Below, piece after piece: positions 22,384 to 35,367 of a stretch of 64,000 bases of DNA. The notes beneath the pieces were generated by a model that ran no database searches, was not told where the DNA came from, and saw only the letters and a program-made list of their open reading frames with translations. The DNA is from Rhineura floridana (taxonomy: Eukaryota; Chordata; Lepidosauria; Squamata; Rhineuridae): assembly GCF_030035675.1 (NCBI RefSeq), contig NC_084482.1:231231943-231295942 (forward strand). Reading direction: 5' to 3'. A program made the translations under genes and the position numbers. The number at the start of each line of letters is the position of its first letter. The stretch's first letter is position 1.

Positions 22384-25300
22384 ATGGCTGCCCACCTTAG
22401 GCTGCAGGGGACCTTGGCCCTGGTGACAGGTGCTTTCCCCGGGGAGGGGAGAGGAGGGGGCTCTTGCAAGGGGTGGGGATTGGGGTATTGCAACGGGTGG
22501 GATGATGTTGCAAGGAGAGGGGGTTCAGGAAGAGAAGGAGGAGCAGGGAGCCAGGTAGAAATCCAACAGGGGTGGTGGAGTGCAATGGGGGTGAGAGGGT
22601 TATGTTTGGGGAGGGGTTTACTGATGGGAGAGGCCTCCATTCTGCAAGGCTGTGCCCGCCCCTTATTGAGAGGAGCGGGGAGCGTTCAGGCTGTTCTTTG
22701 AGAGAATGTGGGGTGAGAGGGGGAGGCACTGGGGGGGTCTTTTGCAGCTGCATTTGGGGAGGGGGTTGCCGTTGGGAGGAAAAGGCAGTTGGCAATATCC
22801 TGCTTCCTTTCCCCCCCCGTCTTTTTTTTACAACTGCCTAAGAGACACCAGTTCAACAGGTTACGCTTTTGCCAGGCATGTTGGTGGAGCAAAAGGGGGA
22901 AGCCTTGCTTGTTGGATTTCCTCCTTTGAGGTATGCCCAGCCTCTGCCCAGCTGCAGTGGCCAGCTTGGCACAGAGCGGATGGGGAGACTTCATCCGTTG
23001 GATTTCTGCCTGTTGTAAGGCTGTTAAAGATAGGGGGACTTTTAGCTAGGGGTAGATTTGGCAGAAGCACTTTTGTGGGAGAGTGAGGTGGGTCAGAGGT
23101 TGCAGGATGGTGGGAGGCTGGGGGGGAGGGGATTCCATTTCTCCCCCACGGCACCTGACCTCGGGGCGTCTCTTCCGCAGGGGGCGGCAGTGGCATCGGC
23201 CGGGCCATCTGCACTCGCTTTGCCCGGGAAGGTGCCCTGGTGGCCATTGCAGACTGCGACGAAGCTGGGGCGTCCAAGACTCTGCAGGGGCTCCAGGCGG
23301 GAGACCATGAGGCCTTGCGCGTGGACGTGGGATGCGCCAAGAGCGTGGCACACCTCGTGGACCGTATCCAGGTGCCACTCAGCAAGCGAGCAAGAGAGTG
23401 TGTGCTGTGTGCATGCATTGGCAAGCTCTGCTAGGACTGGGAGGCCGGGGTTCAAATCCCCGCTCAGCCATGAGCTCACTGGGTGACCTTGGGCTAGTCG
23501 CAGTCTCTCAGTCTAACCTCCCTCGGAGGGTTGTTGTGAAGGTGAAATGGTGTGGTGGGGAGTTGAGCTCCTGGGAGGAAAGGCAGGATAGGAGTGTGTA
23601 TGTACGTCTTTGTTTTATTTTTCAAACCATGCATGTTGAAGAGCACCTTGCCCTGAGTTGGCATTCCTCACTGGCCCTACCTCTACAGGATCCTGGGCAG
23701 AGAAGGGCCACTTCTCTCGCTGCCGCCTGATCCTTCTTAACTGGAGAGGCCAGTGACTGAAGCAGCGGGGCTTCTGCAGGCCCAGCAGGCGTCCTGCCAC
23801 TGGAATAAGCTCCTTCCTCCCCTCCTTCACTCCCTTTTCTCCTTTTGATCCTTCCAGTCTAACTTTTTCGACTTCCCTGATCCAGAGCGTTCGTAGATGC
23901 CGGCCACCCCATCTCTCTCTGCCGCTGACTTGCTCTCTCACCCCCTCCCCAGAACGGATGCGTGGCAGCCTCCACACCTAACGGTGCCCCCTCTTGTGGC
24001 CCGTCTCCCGCATGTGCAAGAAGGACCGCAGCCTGGTGCTCGAGCCTCTGCCCTGCGTGCAGAACATCCCAGGGAGAGCTGGCTGAGATCCTGGGGAGCC
24101 GCTGGCAGTCAGTGCGGACAATACTGAGCTAGATGGACCAGGAACCAGACGCTGCGTACAGCAGCTTCCTGTGGGGCACGTGCTCAGTGCAAGACCTGCT
24201 GCTAGGACCTTCCTGAGAGGCGGCCCACCCAGCGTTGGCAGAGATGGCCACCAGTTTGGATGGCTTTAAAACAGGAGATGACAGGGGGGTGACTTCAGAT
24301 ATCTGGAGGCGCAGAGGACAGGGCACGCTCAGACCCCTTTGCTCCAGAGAAGGCAGCACGGGACTAAAGGAGGCAGATTTCGGCTAGAGCCGCCTGGCAG
24401 TGGCACAGCCTGGCTAAGGGGCAGAGCGGGGGGGGTCTCCTTGGCCAGGGATGGTCAAGCAGAGAGTCTGCACAGCCGTCTCTCAGGGTGGCTGTAGTTG
24501 TAAGACCCCTGGACTGAGCTGGAGTCTAGAGGACCTCTGGAGGCCCTTCCAACTCCCTGATTCCTAGAGATCTGGCCCTCCAGATGTTGCTGGGCTGCGA
24601 CTCCCGCCGTCTCTCACCATTGGCTGAGATGGGGGGGAGCGACAGTTTTCATGCCCGTCTTCCAGAAGGTTCTCTTCTCTTGTCCATTGCTGGTTCTGTT
24701 GCTGCCTGGATCTCGTGCCTCCCAAATCCCTCCCTCTGCCTGCTGATTTTCTTCCTCTCCTCTTCCAGGCCCGCTTCTCTCGCCCTGCCAGCGTCTGTGT
24801 CAACTGTGCCGGGATCACCATGGACGAGTTCCTGCTGAAGCAGACGGAGGAGGCCTTTGACACGGTCCTCAGGGTCAACCTCAAGGTACCTGGCCTGGGG
24901 AAGGGTCTTTGAGCCCCCACCCCCGTGGAGAGATGCTCCCTGGAGGGGCCACCTGACTTCTCCTCCCTCTCCTCCCCTGCAGGGAACGTTCCTGGTGACG
25001 CAGGCTGTGGCACGGGCACTGGTGGCCGCCGGGATCTCCCAGGGCTCCATCATCAACTTGGGGAGCGTCGTGGGGAAGGTGCAGTGACCTCCTCCCCCCC
25101 ATCCCCCCCTCCATCCCCACCTCTGAGCTTTGCCCGGAGCCCCCTTTTGCCCTCCTGACTCCGTTTGCCTCGGCCCTTCAACGCCTCCTCCCAACCCGGC
25201 AGGTCTTGAGGGGCTCCCTGTGCCTCCCCCACCCCACCCCTTCCTCTCTTCTTCCCTGGCCAGGTGGGGAATCTGGGGCAGGTGAATTACGCAGCCTCCA

Positions 25301-27739
25301 AGGCTGGGGTGGAGGCTCTGAGCAAGACGGCGGCCAAGGAACTGGCCAGGTAAGCCCCACACTGTGGCGGGAGAGTTCCCTTCTTGGCAGGCAGACCAGA
25401 GGCCCCACATTTCAGCCCCGACGGCGGCATCTCCAGGAGGGGCTAGGAATGAGAGCTGCCAGTCAGGGCAGAGACCAGACTCAGCTAGGTGAGCCTAGTG
25501 GCCCAACTTGAGGGAAAACAGCTTTGGATGTTCCTGTTAAAACCAGCCCTTTCCTCAGAACCATGAGGACTAGGATCTTACTTTGGTGGGAGGAGCCGTG
25601 GGTCAGGGCCAGGGCATGCAGAAGGCCCCACGTTCAATCCCTACCTGTGATTGGGGAGACCCCCCCCTCTGCCTGGGACCCCCCAGCCAGTCAGAGTGGC
25701 CAGTACCAGAGGACACCGGCCAAAGGGGCGGCACGTTGCTCTCCAAGGCAACTCCTTGGGCCTGTCTCTCGACGGTGGGAGCGGAGCACGGCCCCACCCA
25801 CAATGCTGCGCTGTCTGAACCCCCCACTGCCCCACTTCCGTTTTCTGCGCTGCAGATACGGGATCCGCTGCAACACGGTTCTGCCAGGGTTCATCCGTTC
25901 CCCCATGACGGAGAAAGTCCCCCAGAAAGTGTTGGACAAGGTCAGTGTCCGCTGGGGGATGATGCAGCGGGGCAGGGGGAGAGGAAGGGAGGCACACCTG
26001 CCTCTTCGGGGTGGGGTGGCCCCCTTCCTTCCAGTCCAGGCCCCCCTCAGCGGCATGAATGGGCGAGTGCGTGGGGTTAGATGGGGAATGCAGCAAGAGG
26101 GCAGCTTTGAAGGAAGGAAATTTCCATCCAAAGTGAGCCTGTAAGCGCCTGAAGCAACCCCCTCCTCCGAATTCCTCTGTTGGGACACCCCCAACCCTCC
26201 CCCCTCACCTGCCTTTTTCCCTCCCCCAGTTTGCAGCGATGGTGCCACTGGGACGGCTGGGGGAGCCTGAAGGTCAGAAGCTCACCTCGTGTGGGTCCTC
26301 GGGGGTGGGATGTGGGGTCAAGGCAAGGGAGGGGGGGCTGTGCTTCAGAACACTGTTCAGGGGAGGACCCGGGGCAGTCAAGCAAAGAGAGCCTCTGAAC
26401 ATCTGCAGAGTTCCCTCCTGCTTGCTGCTGGGTTGATTAGGAATGAGCTGCCGCACTTTGGTTGGGCTCAGAGGGCGACGCACTCAGCTTTGGGTGTGGA
26501 AGGTTCGGTCCAAGTAAAAGGACCTCAGGCACCGGAGGGAAAAGATCCTCCCTTGGACAGAAACTGCCAGTTTGTTTGTTTTTAAAAAATTATATCCTCC
26601 ACAAACCAGCTTACAATTTGCAGCAAAAGCAAACTCAATTTGACAACAAATGAAGGGGGGCAATGATAGACTACAGGGTTAGGACTCCAACTCCCAGCAG
26701 CCTCTGCAGCCAGGAATGATGGGAGCTGTAGTCGAACAAGGGCTGGAGGGCCACAGATGTTCCTCATCTCTGGAGTGGACCATCGTAGCCTCGTCTCCTG
26801 GGCTTTTGTGAGAAAAATAAAAATGGGGGGAGGGGTCTTTGGTAGCAGGCGTGGCCTCCCTCTGCTTTGTACCCCAGAGAGCTGCTGCCGGTCCGAGTGG
26901 GACATACTGAGTAAGACAAACGACTAGCCTTGGCTCGATATTGGGCACCTTCCCGCGCTCCGCTTTGGCCTGCGGTAGATCCAGGGGGCTGGGAGTGAGT
27001 GAGGGGTCGTTTTGCTGGCATGGGACAAAGCATCAAGGCCCCTTTTGTGAGCAGGGCTGCAGTTTGCTGTAGGCGGCGCTCCTGTCCAGACGTGCTCTAA
27101 ACCCCCAGCTGTCCGTGCTGCTTGTGGCATGCACTCTCCAGACAGGCTACACAGCTGGCCAGATGAATGTGTGTCTGTCTGTCTTGGAGGGAATTGTGCA
27201 AACCCAGCTGGTCAAAACCTTTCCCTTTGTGTGAAAAAATCAAAGCAGCTGTATTTGCAACAACTTCTTTATTTATTTATTTCATTTGTATCCCGTCTTC
27301 CTCCCAGAAGGAGCCCAGGCCGGCAAACAAAAATACTTAAAGTACTTTAAAACATATTAAAACAAAATGCTTTAATTTGGATTCCTGCATTGAGCAGGGG
27401 GTTGGACTTGATGGCCTTGTAGGCCCCTTCCAACTCTACGATTCTATGAAAACATATTGAGAACATCTTTTGGGGCGCTGGGGGCGCATGGCTGGGCCAG
27501 GCTTCACCCTCGCCTCTTCCCCTTCCTCTTGGCAGATGTTGCTGAGGTTTGCACTTTCCTGGCCTCTGACGAGAGCTGCTACATTACTGGGGCCAGCTTG
27601 GAGGTGACAGGTAAGGTGGGGGCTGGGTAGGGGGTGGGCGGGTGAGTGAGCGCATGGGGGGCTGCCCAGATACCCACACTCCCTACCCACTGAGAGCCTC
27701 TTCCTTCTCCTCCACCCTCAAGGGGGCCTTTTCATCTGA
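22384..27739 (+). CDS. HSD17B8: 17-beta-hydroxysteroid dehydrogenase 8 / mitochondrial 3-ketoacyl-ACP reductase subunit (Ke6)
   Basis: This is a short-chain dehydrogenase/reductase using NAD. In mammals it oxidises estradiol and, with CBR4, forms the mitochondrial 3-ketoacyl-ACP reductase. Nine coding exons: 22384-22429, 23181-23371, 24769-24885, 24983-25078, 25264-25349, 25856-25940, 26230-26272, 27536-27610 and 27723-27739 (TGA). They sum to 756 bases, 251 residues (human 261). Visible motifs: cofactor site TGGGSGIG (residues 15-22), NCAG (91-94), active-site Asn116 in VNLKG, and the triad Ser146, Tyr159, Lys163 in YAASK; then [17 protein letters not shown] and the C-terminus VTGGLFI. Every junction keeps phase. 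The last exon is only 17 coding bases and uses an AAG acceptor. Introns hold Sauria SINEs, a MIR-like SINE and CR1/L2 pieces. No disruption is seen. Confidence 0.95.
23420..23600 (+). repeat. MIR-like SINE
   Basis: gggttcaaatccccgctcag, tgggtgaccttgggctagtc and ggttgttgtgaaggtgaaa. In HSD17B8 intron 2. Confidence 0.75.
24030..24180 (+). repeat. Sauria SINE 3' part
   Basis: agccgctggcagtcagtgcg, gacaatactgagctagatgg and cagcagcttcctgt match the SINE 3' half. In HSD17B8 intron 2. Confidence 0.7.
25405..25710 (+). repeat. Two partial Sauria SINEs
   Basis: 25405-25510 has cggcggcatctccaggagg and gagctgccagtcagg. 25588-25710 has gaggagccgtgggtcaggg, gcatgcagaaggcccc and ttcaatcc. In HSD17B8 intron 5. 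Confidence 0.6.
26680..26765. mobile_element. hAT-type MITE remnant
   Basis: ggactccaactcccagcagc and gatgggagctgtagtcg are the inverted inner parts of the MITE family. A Sauria SINE 3' piece follows at about 26875-26960. In HSD17B8 intron 7. Confidence 0.5.
27265..27448 (-). mobile_element. L2 tail carrying a CR1 3' end
   Basis: 27265-27365 is an L2 tail in reverse (tttgtatcccgtcttcctcc). 27376-27448 is a plus-strand CR1 3' end (tgagcagggggttggacttg). Both are in HSD17B8 intron 7; the strand given is that of the L2 part. Confidence 0.7.
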
Positions 27740-28440
27740 CAACGCCCGTTTCCCGGCATCTGGAGACACCACAGGAAAAACCAAGGGGCCTTGTGACGCA
27801 ACACTCCCTGACTTGACACTCCCCCCAAGGAAGGACTGGGGGGTCCTCCTTCTGGGGAGACACTGCACTGTGGGGACAATCTTGAAGTTTTCTGGCTGAT
27901 GCTTTTCAATGCAAGGGGGAAGGCTTAGAAGCTGGACATGCCCCTCTCCTCCTGCCCCTAGGCGGGTTCTCTGGAGGGGATGGGGTGGGGTGGGGAGCTT
28001 TTGCACAAGGGGTGATGCTAAGATCAAAGAATCGCAATCCAGACTTTCACCATGGAGGGAGGTTGTTTAGATTTGACTGGGGATAGGATGATTCGTGGAT
28101 CAACCATTCGCTCAGTGAATTAATTGCTTCTGTAAAAGTGCATTTAATGGGCAGCTTCTCTTTGAGAACCTGAAGGGAACGTCAGAGACCTTTGCATTCA
28201 GTGTGCAGAAGTCGCCACTCACTGTCAGAAGGAAAAGTTGTTCTTCCTCACTGCTGATTTCATCTCAGTTTAACAGACAGCAGAACGAGATTTATGGCCT
28301 CAGTATATATGGGAAGCACTTCATAAATGAAATCTGCACACACACACCTGCTATCTTTTACAAACTGCTGTCAACGAAGTCTAAAAAGATGGATCCCTGC
28401 CCTGAGGAGCTTGCAATTTGAAAGTTGTTGCGGGAGGGAG
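27740..28440 (+). other. HSD17B8: HSD17B8 3' UTR and flank
   Basis: Sequence after the stop shows no recognised repeat for several hundred bases. No AATAAA is visible close to the stop; the first clear one, at 30765-30770, is 3 kb away. The transcript end therefore cannot be fixed. Confidence 0.35.
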
Positions 28441-31345
28441 GCAAGGACGATGGACGGGACAGATAGGTTTACATTTCAGTTGTGTGTCCTTGGGTTAGTG
28501 GCAATGGCGGAGGGGGCCTGGATTCAGCCCCAGTGGTTCAGAATTGACTCCCGCTCATGAGGTGGCTAAATGGTGCCCCCCCAGGAACGCCAATGACAAG
28601 CAAAAAACCCAACAGCATGTACTGTATGTGTGCAAACTGAGGAGGAGACTTCCTGCACCTGATGAAGTGCGGCCTGTACTCCCTGAAACCTTCTGCTGAA
28701 TTACATTTTTTCATTCTACAACATGCTGTGCCAGATTCCCTCTGTTGTTTCTGCTGCAGGAGGTAGACACGGGCCGGCAGTGGCGACTCCTGCTCTGGGC
28801 AGAGTTGAACCAAAGGAGCTTTATTAGAAGTGCAAAGGGGGGGGCTTGTCTGCCTTGTGTGGGGCAGGGCTGGGTGAATTCTGTGGGTGCGCTAAAGAAT
28901 TCATTACACGATGCTGAATTTCTCCCCCTTTTCATCTTGCATGACAGCTCTTTTTTTTCTTGGTGGTTTTATGTTTTCACATGGAGAAACGTTCCAAGAT
29001 ATCGCCCGCCCCCCCCCAGCAGCCTGAAGTGGCAGAATCCAGCGTGGTCTGTACCACGTGAGCCTCCCAACCACACGCCCTGCCCCCAACAACCCCCTTG
29101 CAAATGTGAGCTGCTTTGTGGTTTTTGGGGTGGGAGCAATCGCAGCTGCAACAAGGCTTGCCTTGGTTGTCCCATCGCAGCTCAGGGGGCAGAGCCTCTG
29201 TTCTGCATGCAGGTCTGCAGTTCCACCCTCCAAGCAGGGTGGGAAGGACCCCTTGGCGCGACCCCAGAGAGCCCCCCTGTCACAGCCATGCAGGCACTAC
29301 TTAGCTAGGTGGACCAACGCTCTGGTCTGGACCAGGCAAGTTCCCTTGTTGCTGTGTTGATAATGGCAGGAGCCATCGCTCAGTGGCTACAGCCCAAGTC
29401 ACACAGGCCGTAGCTCAGAAGGTAGAGCACCTGTTTTTCAGACAGAAGGTCCCAGGGCCGGTCCCCAGTGGCAGCACCTCCAGGTACGGGAGGGGAACTA
29501 TCCTTTTCCAAGGTGTGGATTGCACTACTATGGATTAGTATTTGTGCACCGTGTTGCTCAGAGGGTGGCCGGAGCAGGTTGCTTCCCAAGGAAAACACAG
29601 CACTGCTTTGAAAACAAGCACCACCGCCAGAAACTCTTGGCAGCACGAATACGACAAGGACATGAAGGTGTAAAAGTGGCGTTTCCATCTTTGAACATCA
29701 GTTCAAGCACCGCAGGAGCCAGAGCAGCCGTCCATCGTGGCCCACCCTTTCCCTAGGCAGAGGCCCCCAAACGTCCATCCCCCGCTCTAGTTGTGACATT
29801 TGGGTCTTTGCAGATGACGCACACGCCTCCTTACGGGGGCAAATTGGATTCTTGAGGATACTGCGGTGTGGCCCATGGGTGAACTTTGTGCAGGGGTCAC
29901 CTCAAGCTGGCCCTTAATCTTGGAGCCTGCCACCCGTGTCAGGACTCCACCTTGGAATATGATGACAAGAGTGCCTTTCTCATGTGCAGAGTGCCTTTCC
30001 TTCACCAGGAGTCTTGGGTATGCAAAGCTACTTTTCCCCACACATGTTGGTAGGCCTAATACAGGTGCCCAACTGTGGATGTTAAAATCTTGATCCGGTT
30101 CTGCCGTTCCAGAGGATTGGGGGGTGAAAGCAGGAGGTTTTGTGATCCAGGACGCCTGGGTCCCCTACTAATCCTGGGGGGTTATGGGTGGCCTAGGCCA
30201 GTTGTGCGGCTGCACTAATTAATGTTTGCCAAAGGGATTATTGGGGTGTGCTTGGAAGGCAGGCGTGGGGGAAAGAGAAATAGCTGTGCGGGTGTGAGGG
30301 GGGGTTCCTCTGCAGCCTGCTGACCTATGGCAACCTAGCTGGGCTCTCCCACACTGACCAGGAGTGTTGTCAAAGCAAGGGAGGCCTCTGTGGCCCACCT
30401 CCTGAACTCTACATTTCATTCCTGGGAAATCTTGGAAGCAGCAGGGAGCAGACTCCTTGCAACAACTCCCTTGCGGAGAGAGCCAGGGCGTCTCTCTCTA
30501 GCGCTCCCCTGGCCATGCATGGAAACACACAGGCACGTGCACAAGAGGCATCCTGGTGCAGGCAGGCGGATGTGCGGCACCCACTTCAAGAGAAGCCAAG
30601 GGATGGTCTATGGTTCCCATGTTGTTTAGGGGCTGCATCAGCCGCGCCTCCCTGGAAGAGAAGTCCGTCTGGTGCCAACAAACTGGTTCCTCATTACGCC
30701 TTGCATTTTATTCTGCTTGTTAAGCCACTTGAAGACCTCCTTTCTTTGTCAGAAGCAGTTTGTCAATAAAATTCAGAAAATGCTCCCTGCAAATCTGCTC
30801 TCAGTGGCTGACTGAGTGCCCCCAATGGGAGGCCTGCAAGCTGACGAACAGCCCTCTTCTGCTGTTTGCTTTTTCTCTGCCTCTGGGCATTCAGGGGTAC
30901 ACTGCCCTTCAACATGGAGGCTCCCTTCACCCATGGATAGGCCTCCCTCCTCCTCCATAAATTTGCCTGTTCCCCTTTCACAGCAGCCAAAGCCAGAGGC
31001 CATCTTGTTCCAGCCCACCCACCGCAGGGATGGAGAGTCCACCGGCTGTCCTGCTCTCCGGCAGCCCATAATGCTTCATGCTGCGGGAAGGGCTTCCTTT
31101 TGCCCCTCCTGCCCTCAGGCTCATTTGGGCCAAGCCAAAGTCCTGGTGTTAAGAGAGCAGCAGAAAAAGGTTGCTTCCAGATGAACTGGTTTAGTCAGCA
31201 TTAATTCTGATTCGTTTGCACGGCTTTTTCAGGGATGTTATACACAGTTGTGTTGAGCAATTGTTATCTCACCCTTTTTAGCACATTTTGCACTTTCCTT
31301 ACTACAAAAAGTCCCAATAATTGGGGGGGGAAGCAAATTAACATA
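28440..31345. other. Intergenic stretch, no gene recognised
   Basis: Two Sauria SINEs lie on the plus strand at about 29178-29350 and 29404-29510. An AATAAA lies at 30765. The remainder is single-copy-looking sequence without a convincing coding region. Confidence 0.5.
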
Positions 31346-31349
31346 AGAG

Positions 31350-32075
31350 CCCTCTGTCCCAGCCTCCTGTCCTCACAGTGTCCAAACAGATGCCCATTGG
31401 GCGAGCCTGCAAGAAGGACCCGAGTGCAAGAGCTGCTCTCCCCTCCTGTGGCTCCCAGCAACTGGCATTCAGACGCACACTGTGTCTAACTACGGTAGCA
31501 GAGCACAGCCATTGTGGCTTGTAGTGGTAGCCTTCTCCTCCTCCATGAACCTGCCTAATGCTCTTTTAAAGCCATCCAAGTTGGTGACCAGCACTGCCTC
31601 TCATGGGAGCAAATTCCATCGTTCCAGCCCATAGGTCAAGTCAAGTGTGTGCTGTGCACAGCAAGCCAGAAATGATAATAATTTATCAGATTTGTTAGTC
31701 ACTTGCACGCCAAATGTCTCCAAGTAATGTAGAACACTGTTAAAAACAAAAGCGCCAGTCCATAAACAACCAAAACAATAAAACAGCCCCACACAGCCAT
31801 GAAAACCTCGAACAGCGCACCAATAACAAGCCGACCATCAAGAGCTGGTGGGGAGAGGAGTCTACCTGGCACCAAAAAGATGGCAATGAAGGGGCCAGGC
31901 AGACCTTACTAGGGAGTGCATTCCGCAGACGGAGCCACAGCAGAAAAGGCCCTCTCCCTTGTCGCCTCCCTCACAGGGGGGACCTAGAAAAAGATCTAAG
32001 GTTCCAGGTAGGTACATGTCAGGAGAAGCATTCCAGAGGATATTAGAGCCCTGATTGGCTGCGGTGGCTGGGCAA
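31350..32075 (-). mobile_element. CR1 3' end and L2 fragment
   Basis: 31350-31630 is a reverse CR1 3' end (ctcacagtgtccaaacagat, gccatccaagttggtgacc). 31670-32075 is an L2-type tail (agatttgttagtcacttgc, gcagaaaaggccctctccct). Both are diverged. Confidence 0.7.
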
Positions 32076-32899
32076 CCACCCTTGCCACCGCCTTTTCATT
32101 GAGGGATCTTGATGAGCTCTCGTGGAATCCCCCAAAGTGGGGAGGGGGGCCCTCCTGAGCCCCTCCAGATGTTGTTGGACTCCAACATCTGCTTGGAGCC
32201 AAATGGTGGCTTATGGAATCTCCCTGCCATGTATGTTGACTTGGAGCCGGTGAGCTGCCTGCAACGCTCACTGGGCTGCAGCTAAAATAGAAGGGGGTGA
32301 GAAGGGCAGTTTCCTGCGCTCAGCCAGGCCCCAAAATTAGCCCACTTGTGCTTTTGACAAGAAGGTCTCGTTTGCTTGAAAATGAAAAGAGGACAAGAGG
32401 AGCACATCCTGTCTTCCAGTCTCCAGAGAAGTCAGGTTTAGTTCCGATGCTCCCGGAGCCTGAGATCCTGCAGGTATGATGGAGAGTTGCCAGGGGAAGG
32501 CAGTGCAGGCTGCGCCTCAGCTGGTTCCCAAGCGCATTCCTTCTGCAAAGCCAGATGTCAGCAACACTGCAGTGTAAGAGGAAGCACCTGGCTGCAGCAG
32601 GATTGGGCTGAAGGGGGCCCACCTAGGCTAGCCAGACGCCACAAGCAGGCCGGACCCAAGCGCAGGAGCAGCGCTCTCTCCACTGGCAATTCCCAGAGGC
32701 TGGCATTATTCAGAGGCATTTTCTGCCCCCAACAGTGGAGGGAGAATGTAGCCACCGATAGCCTTTCACTCCAGGAAAAAGTGTGTAGCTTGTCCAACAA
32801 GCAAACCACCTTAACTGACCACAGTAACTGTTTGGGAGGAGAAGGGAAGAGCAGGCAAGTTGGGATTTGCAATTGTATCTCACACCTCCTTGGATGGCT

Positions 32900-33345
32900 T
32901 CAAATTTGGCAGTTCTGGCCGCCTCCCTTCGAAAACGATCTTGTAGAGCAGGAAAAGGCTCGGAAAAGGGCGACCGGAATTATCAGGGGGATGGAGCGAC
33001 TCCACTGCGAGGAGGAAAGGTGGCAGCATTTGGGGCTTTTTAGTTTAGAGAAGGCGAGTCAGAGGCCACAGGATGGAAGTGTGTAAAATTATGCACGGCA
33101 CTGAGAAAATAGTCAGAGAAAAGACATTCAATGAAGCCGAATGTTGGAAGATTCAGACATGCAGCGCAGAGTTCAACTATGGAACTCGCTCCCACAGAAG
33201 ACAGTGATGGCCAACTTGGAGGGCTTTAAATTAGGATTAGGCAGGTTCATGGAGGAAAAGGCTATCCATGGCTACTAGCCACACTGGCTCTGCTGTGACT
33301 CCTTTGGCCTGATCCAGCTGCTGCAAGGCCCTTGTCATGCTCTTT
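32900..33345 (+). mobile_element. CR1 3' fragment (old)
   Basis: gagcaggaaaaggctcgga, gcagcatttggggcttttta, aagccgaatgttggaagatt and catggctactagcc, in the order of the CR1 C-terminal region. Many small gaps. Confidence 0.8.
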
Positions 33346-33459
33346 TCGTAATTTCTTATTGGGTGTGACTCTCTCCGGGACTCGTATGAAGGGCCACATA
33401 CAATTATCTTAGTAAGTAAATAAACGTTTCTTGCCGCCTGTGTCAGTTTTTTGTTCACT

Positions 33460-35360
33460 GAATGAAGACTGTCAACTCAAAGGAAGTTTTGCTGGGGCAG
33501 AGCTTCACCTGTTGAATGTATGTCTGTCGCAGTGCTGTTAAAAGCTGCAGGAGCCCTGGGCAGGGTAAGGAGCAGCAGCCCCAAGGAAGAATTGTCTTCC
33601 TTCTTGCGGGGGGGGGGGGGTTCATGTGTGTCTGTGTGTGTGAGTGATGAGAGCCTGACCTGGTTCTGCCCATCACACTGTGATATGGTATCAGTCGAGG
33701 GTGCCAAAGGCCAGTTTCCCCGCCCCCCACCCCACGGGCTTGATTACTTCCACAATCTGTGCCCACCCACCCCTCCTCCTCCGGGCCTGTGCGCTGCAGA
33801 CCCCTTTCTTTTTTCTGTGCCGGCGGTTGAATTGATGGGGGGAGGAGGAGAGGGAGGGGGATTAGGGTTAAGGGGAGAGGGGGAGGCAGGGGAGGAGATT
33901 AGCCGGGGGTCTGTTCCCCCCCAGCCCCTATTCTCTGGGCCCTGTTTGAAGCCTCCGGCTCTTGCTACCTCCCATTGAAATCCGCATCACCCAGGGCAAC
34001 GGATGGGGGGGCATAAAAGGGGGTGGATAGGCCAGAGGCTGTGTGGGTGCTCCCTGACCCACTGGGGGGTCCTCGGCCTCCCTCACCCTCGTGCCCCCCC
34101 CAGGGCCTTTCTTGGCATCTTTTCCCATCACCACAGCAACTGTATCCCCCATCATCTCCACGGTGACCCCCATCGCCCTGGGTGGCTCTCCTGCTCTCTT
34201 CCCCCTTTCTCCTGCACATGGGTGGGAGGGAGGGGGCTTTCCCCCATTGAGGCAGCCGCCCCCTATTCAGCCGCTTTCCCTCCCTGCCTCCCTCCCATAT
34301 CTTGGGCCTATTGTGGGCACAGCTGCACAGGCCCTTAGACAGAAGCCGGCGAGGGGAAGGCGAGGGAAGGCGAGCCACAGGGAGGGAGCGAGCGAGCGAG
34401 GCGCCTGGGCATCGCCAAGACCCCCGAAAGGCGGGTTCAGGGGTGAAGACTGGGGAGGGGGGAATATGGGAGGAGGAAGGCAAGCCATCATTCTCATTAC
34501 TAGTACTAATGAACCCCCTAATGATTGAGACCCTGCAATAACTTTTGCAGTGGGACCCACGGAGCGGGAGGGTCAGCTGAGGATGCAATTGGGGGTTAGC
34601 ATGAGTTGAGATGGGGCAGGATTCTGACACTGCTGGGTCAAGAGGGTCTGCAATGGAGTTATTGAATTCGGGGTGGGTGGGGGCGGCCCAGAAGAGCCAT
34701 GCCAAAAAAATTACCTTTCCACACCCCCCCCAGCACAGGTTCCTGCAACTGAGGACCAACCCTGTGGTCTTTGGGGGCAGATTGGGGGGGGGGCAAGGAT
34801 CTGGACGATGGTGAGTTTTTGAAGGGCCGAACAGCGGCGAGGGGGGGCAGGAGCCCACTTGGGGACCAGCGACGGCGCCTTTCGGGGAGCTACGGAGACC
34901 CTTTGATGCCACCGGGAGGCCGTACCAGCAGCAACCAGGACCTCTGGGGGAGATGGGCGCCCCGGAGCACCCGCAAGAGAAGTAAGAAGCGACGCCTGGA
35001 GGGAAGAACTGGGGATGGGGGGGCGGCCGTAGGAGGGTTGGGGGGAGTGGACGGAACCAAAGCAGCGGCCAGGAGGACCCGCTTGCCCAAATGCCAGCCC
35101 ATTCCCCAAGTGCCGCCCCGGAGAAAGGCAGGAGGCGCCCCCTACACACACCTCCAGCTCAGCATAGCCCAGTCGCTGGGGCGGGGGGCACCCATCGGCA
35201 GCTCAAGCGGAAAGGAGGCTTTGGGGAGGGGAGAGTTCCCAAAAGTTTGGGGGGGCAGACATGCGTCGGGAAAGGCTTTCACCCAATCACGGCGGCAGGT
35301 GTGTCCCGGGGGGGGGGAGAGGAGTTCAACCCCAATAAACACGAAGCGGGCAGATTCCTC
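33460..35360. other. GC-rich intergenic block, no gene recognised
   Basis: A long minus-strand open frame (33965-35149) and several others here are Pro/Gly/Arg-rich and match no family I know. Two imperfect RFX-like motifs sit at 33985-34000 and 34125-34140. A TAAT-rich island lies at 34488-34555. Confidence 0.45.
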
Positions 35361-35367
35361 AAAGACG

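Noticed and set aside
27717-27909. Open frames antisense to the last HSD17B8 exon
   Set aside because: Shadow frames of a GC-rich exon and UTR.
32487-33086. 199-codon plus-strand open frame
   Set aside because: Its 3' part is an old CR1 fragment and the rest has no recognisable features.
33965-35149. 394-codon minus-strand open frame
   Set aside because: Composition is Pro/Ser/Arg-rich as expected for GC-rich antisense sequence; no domain, and no splice or promoter context.
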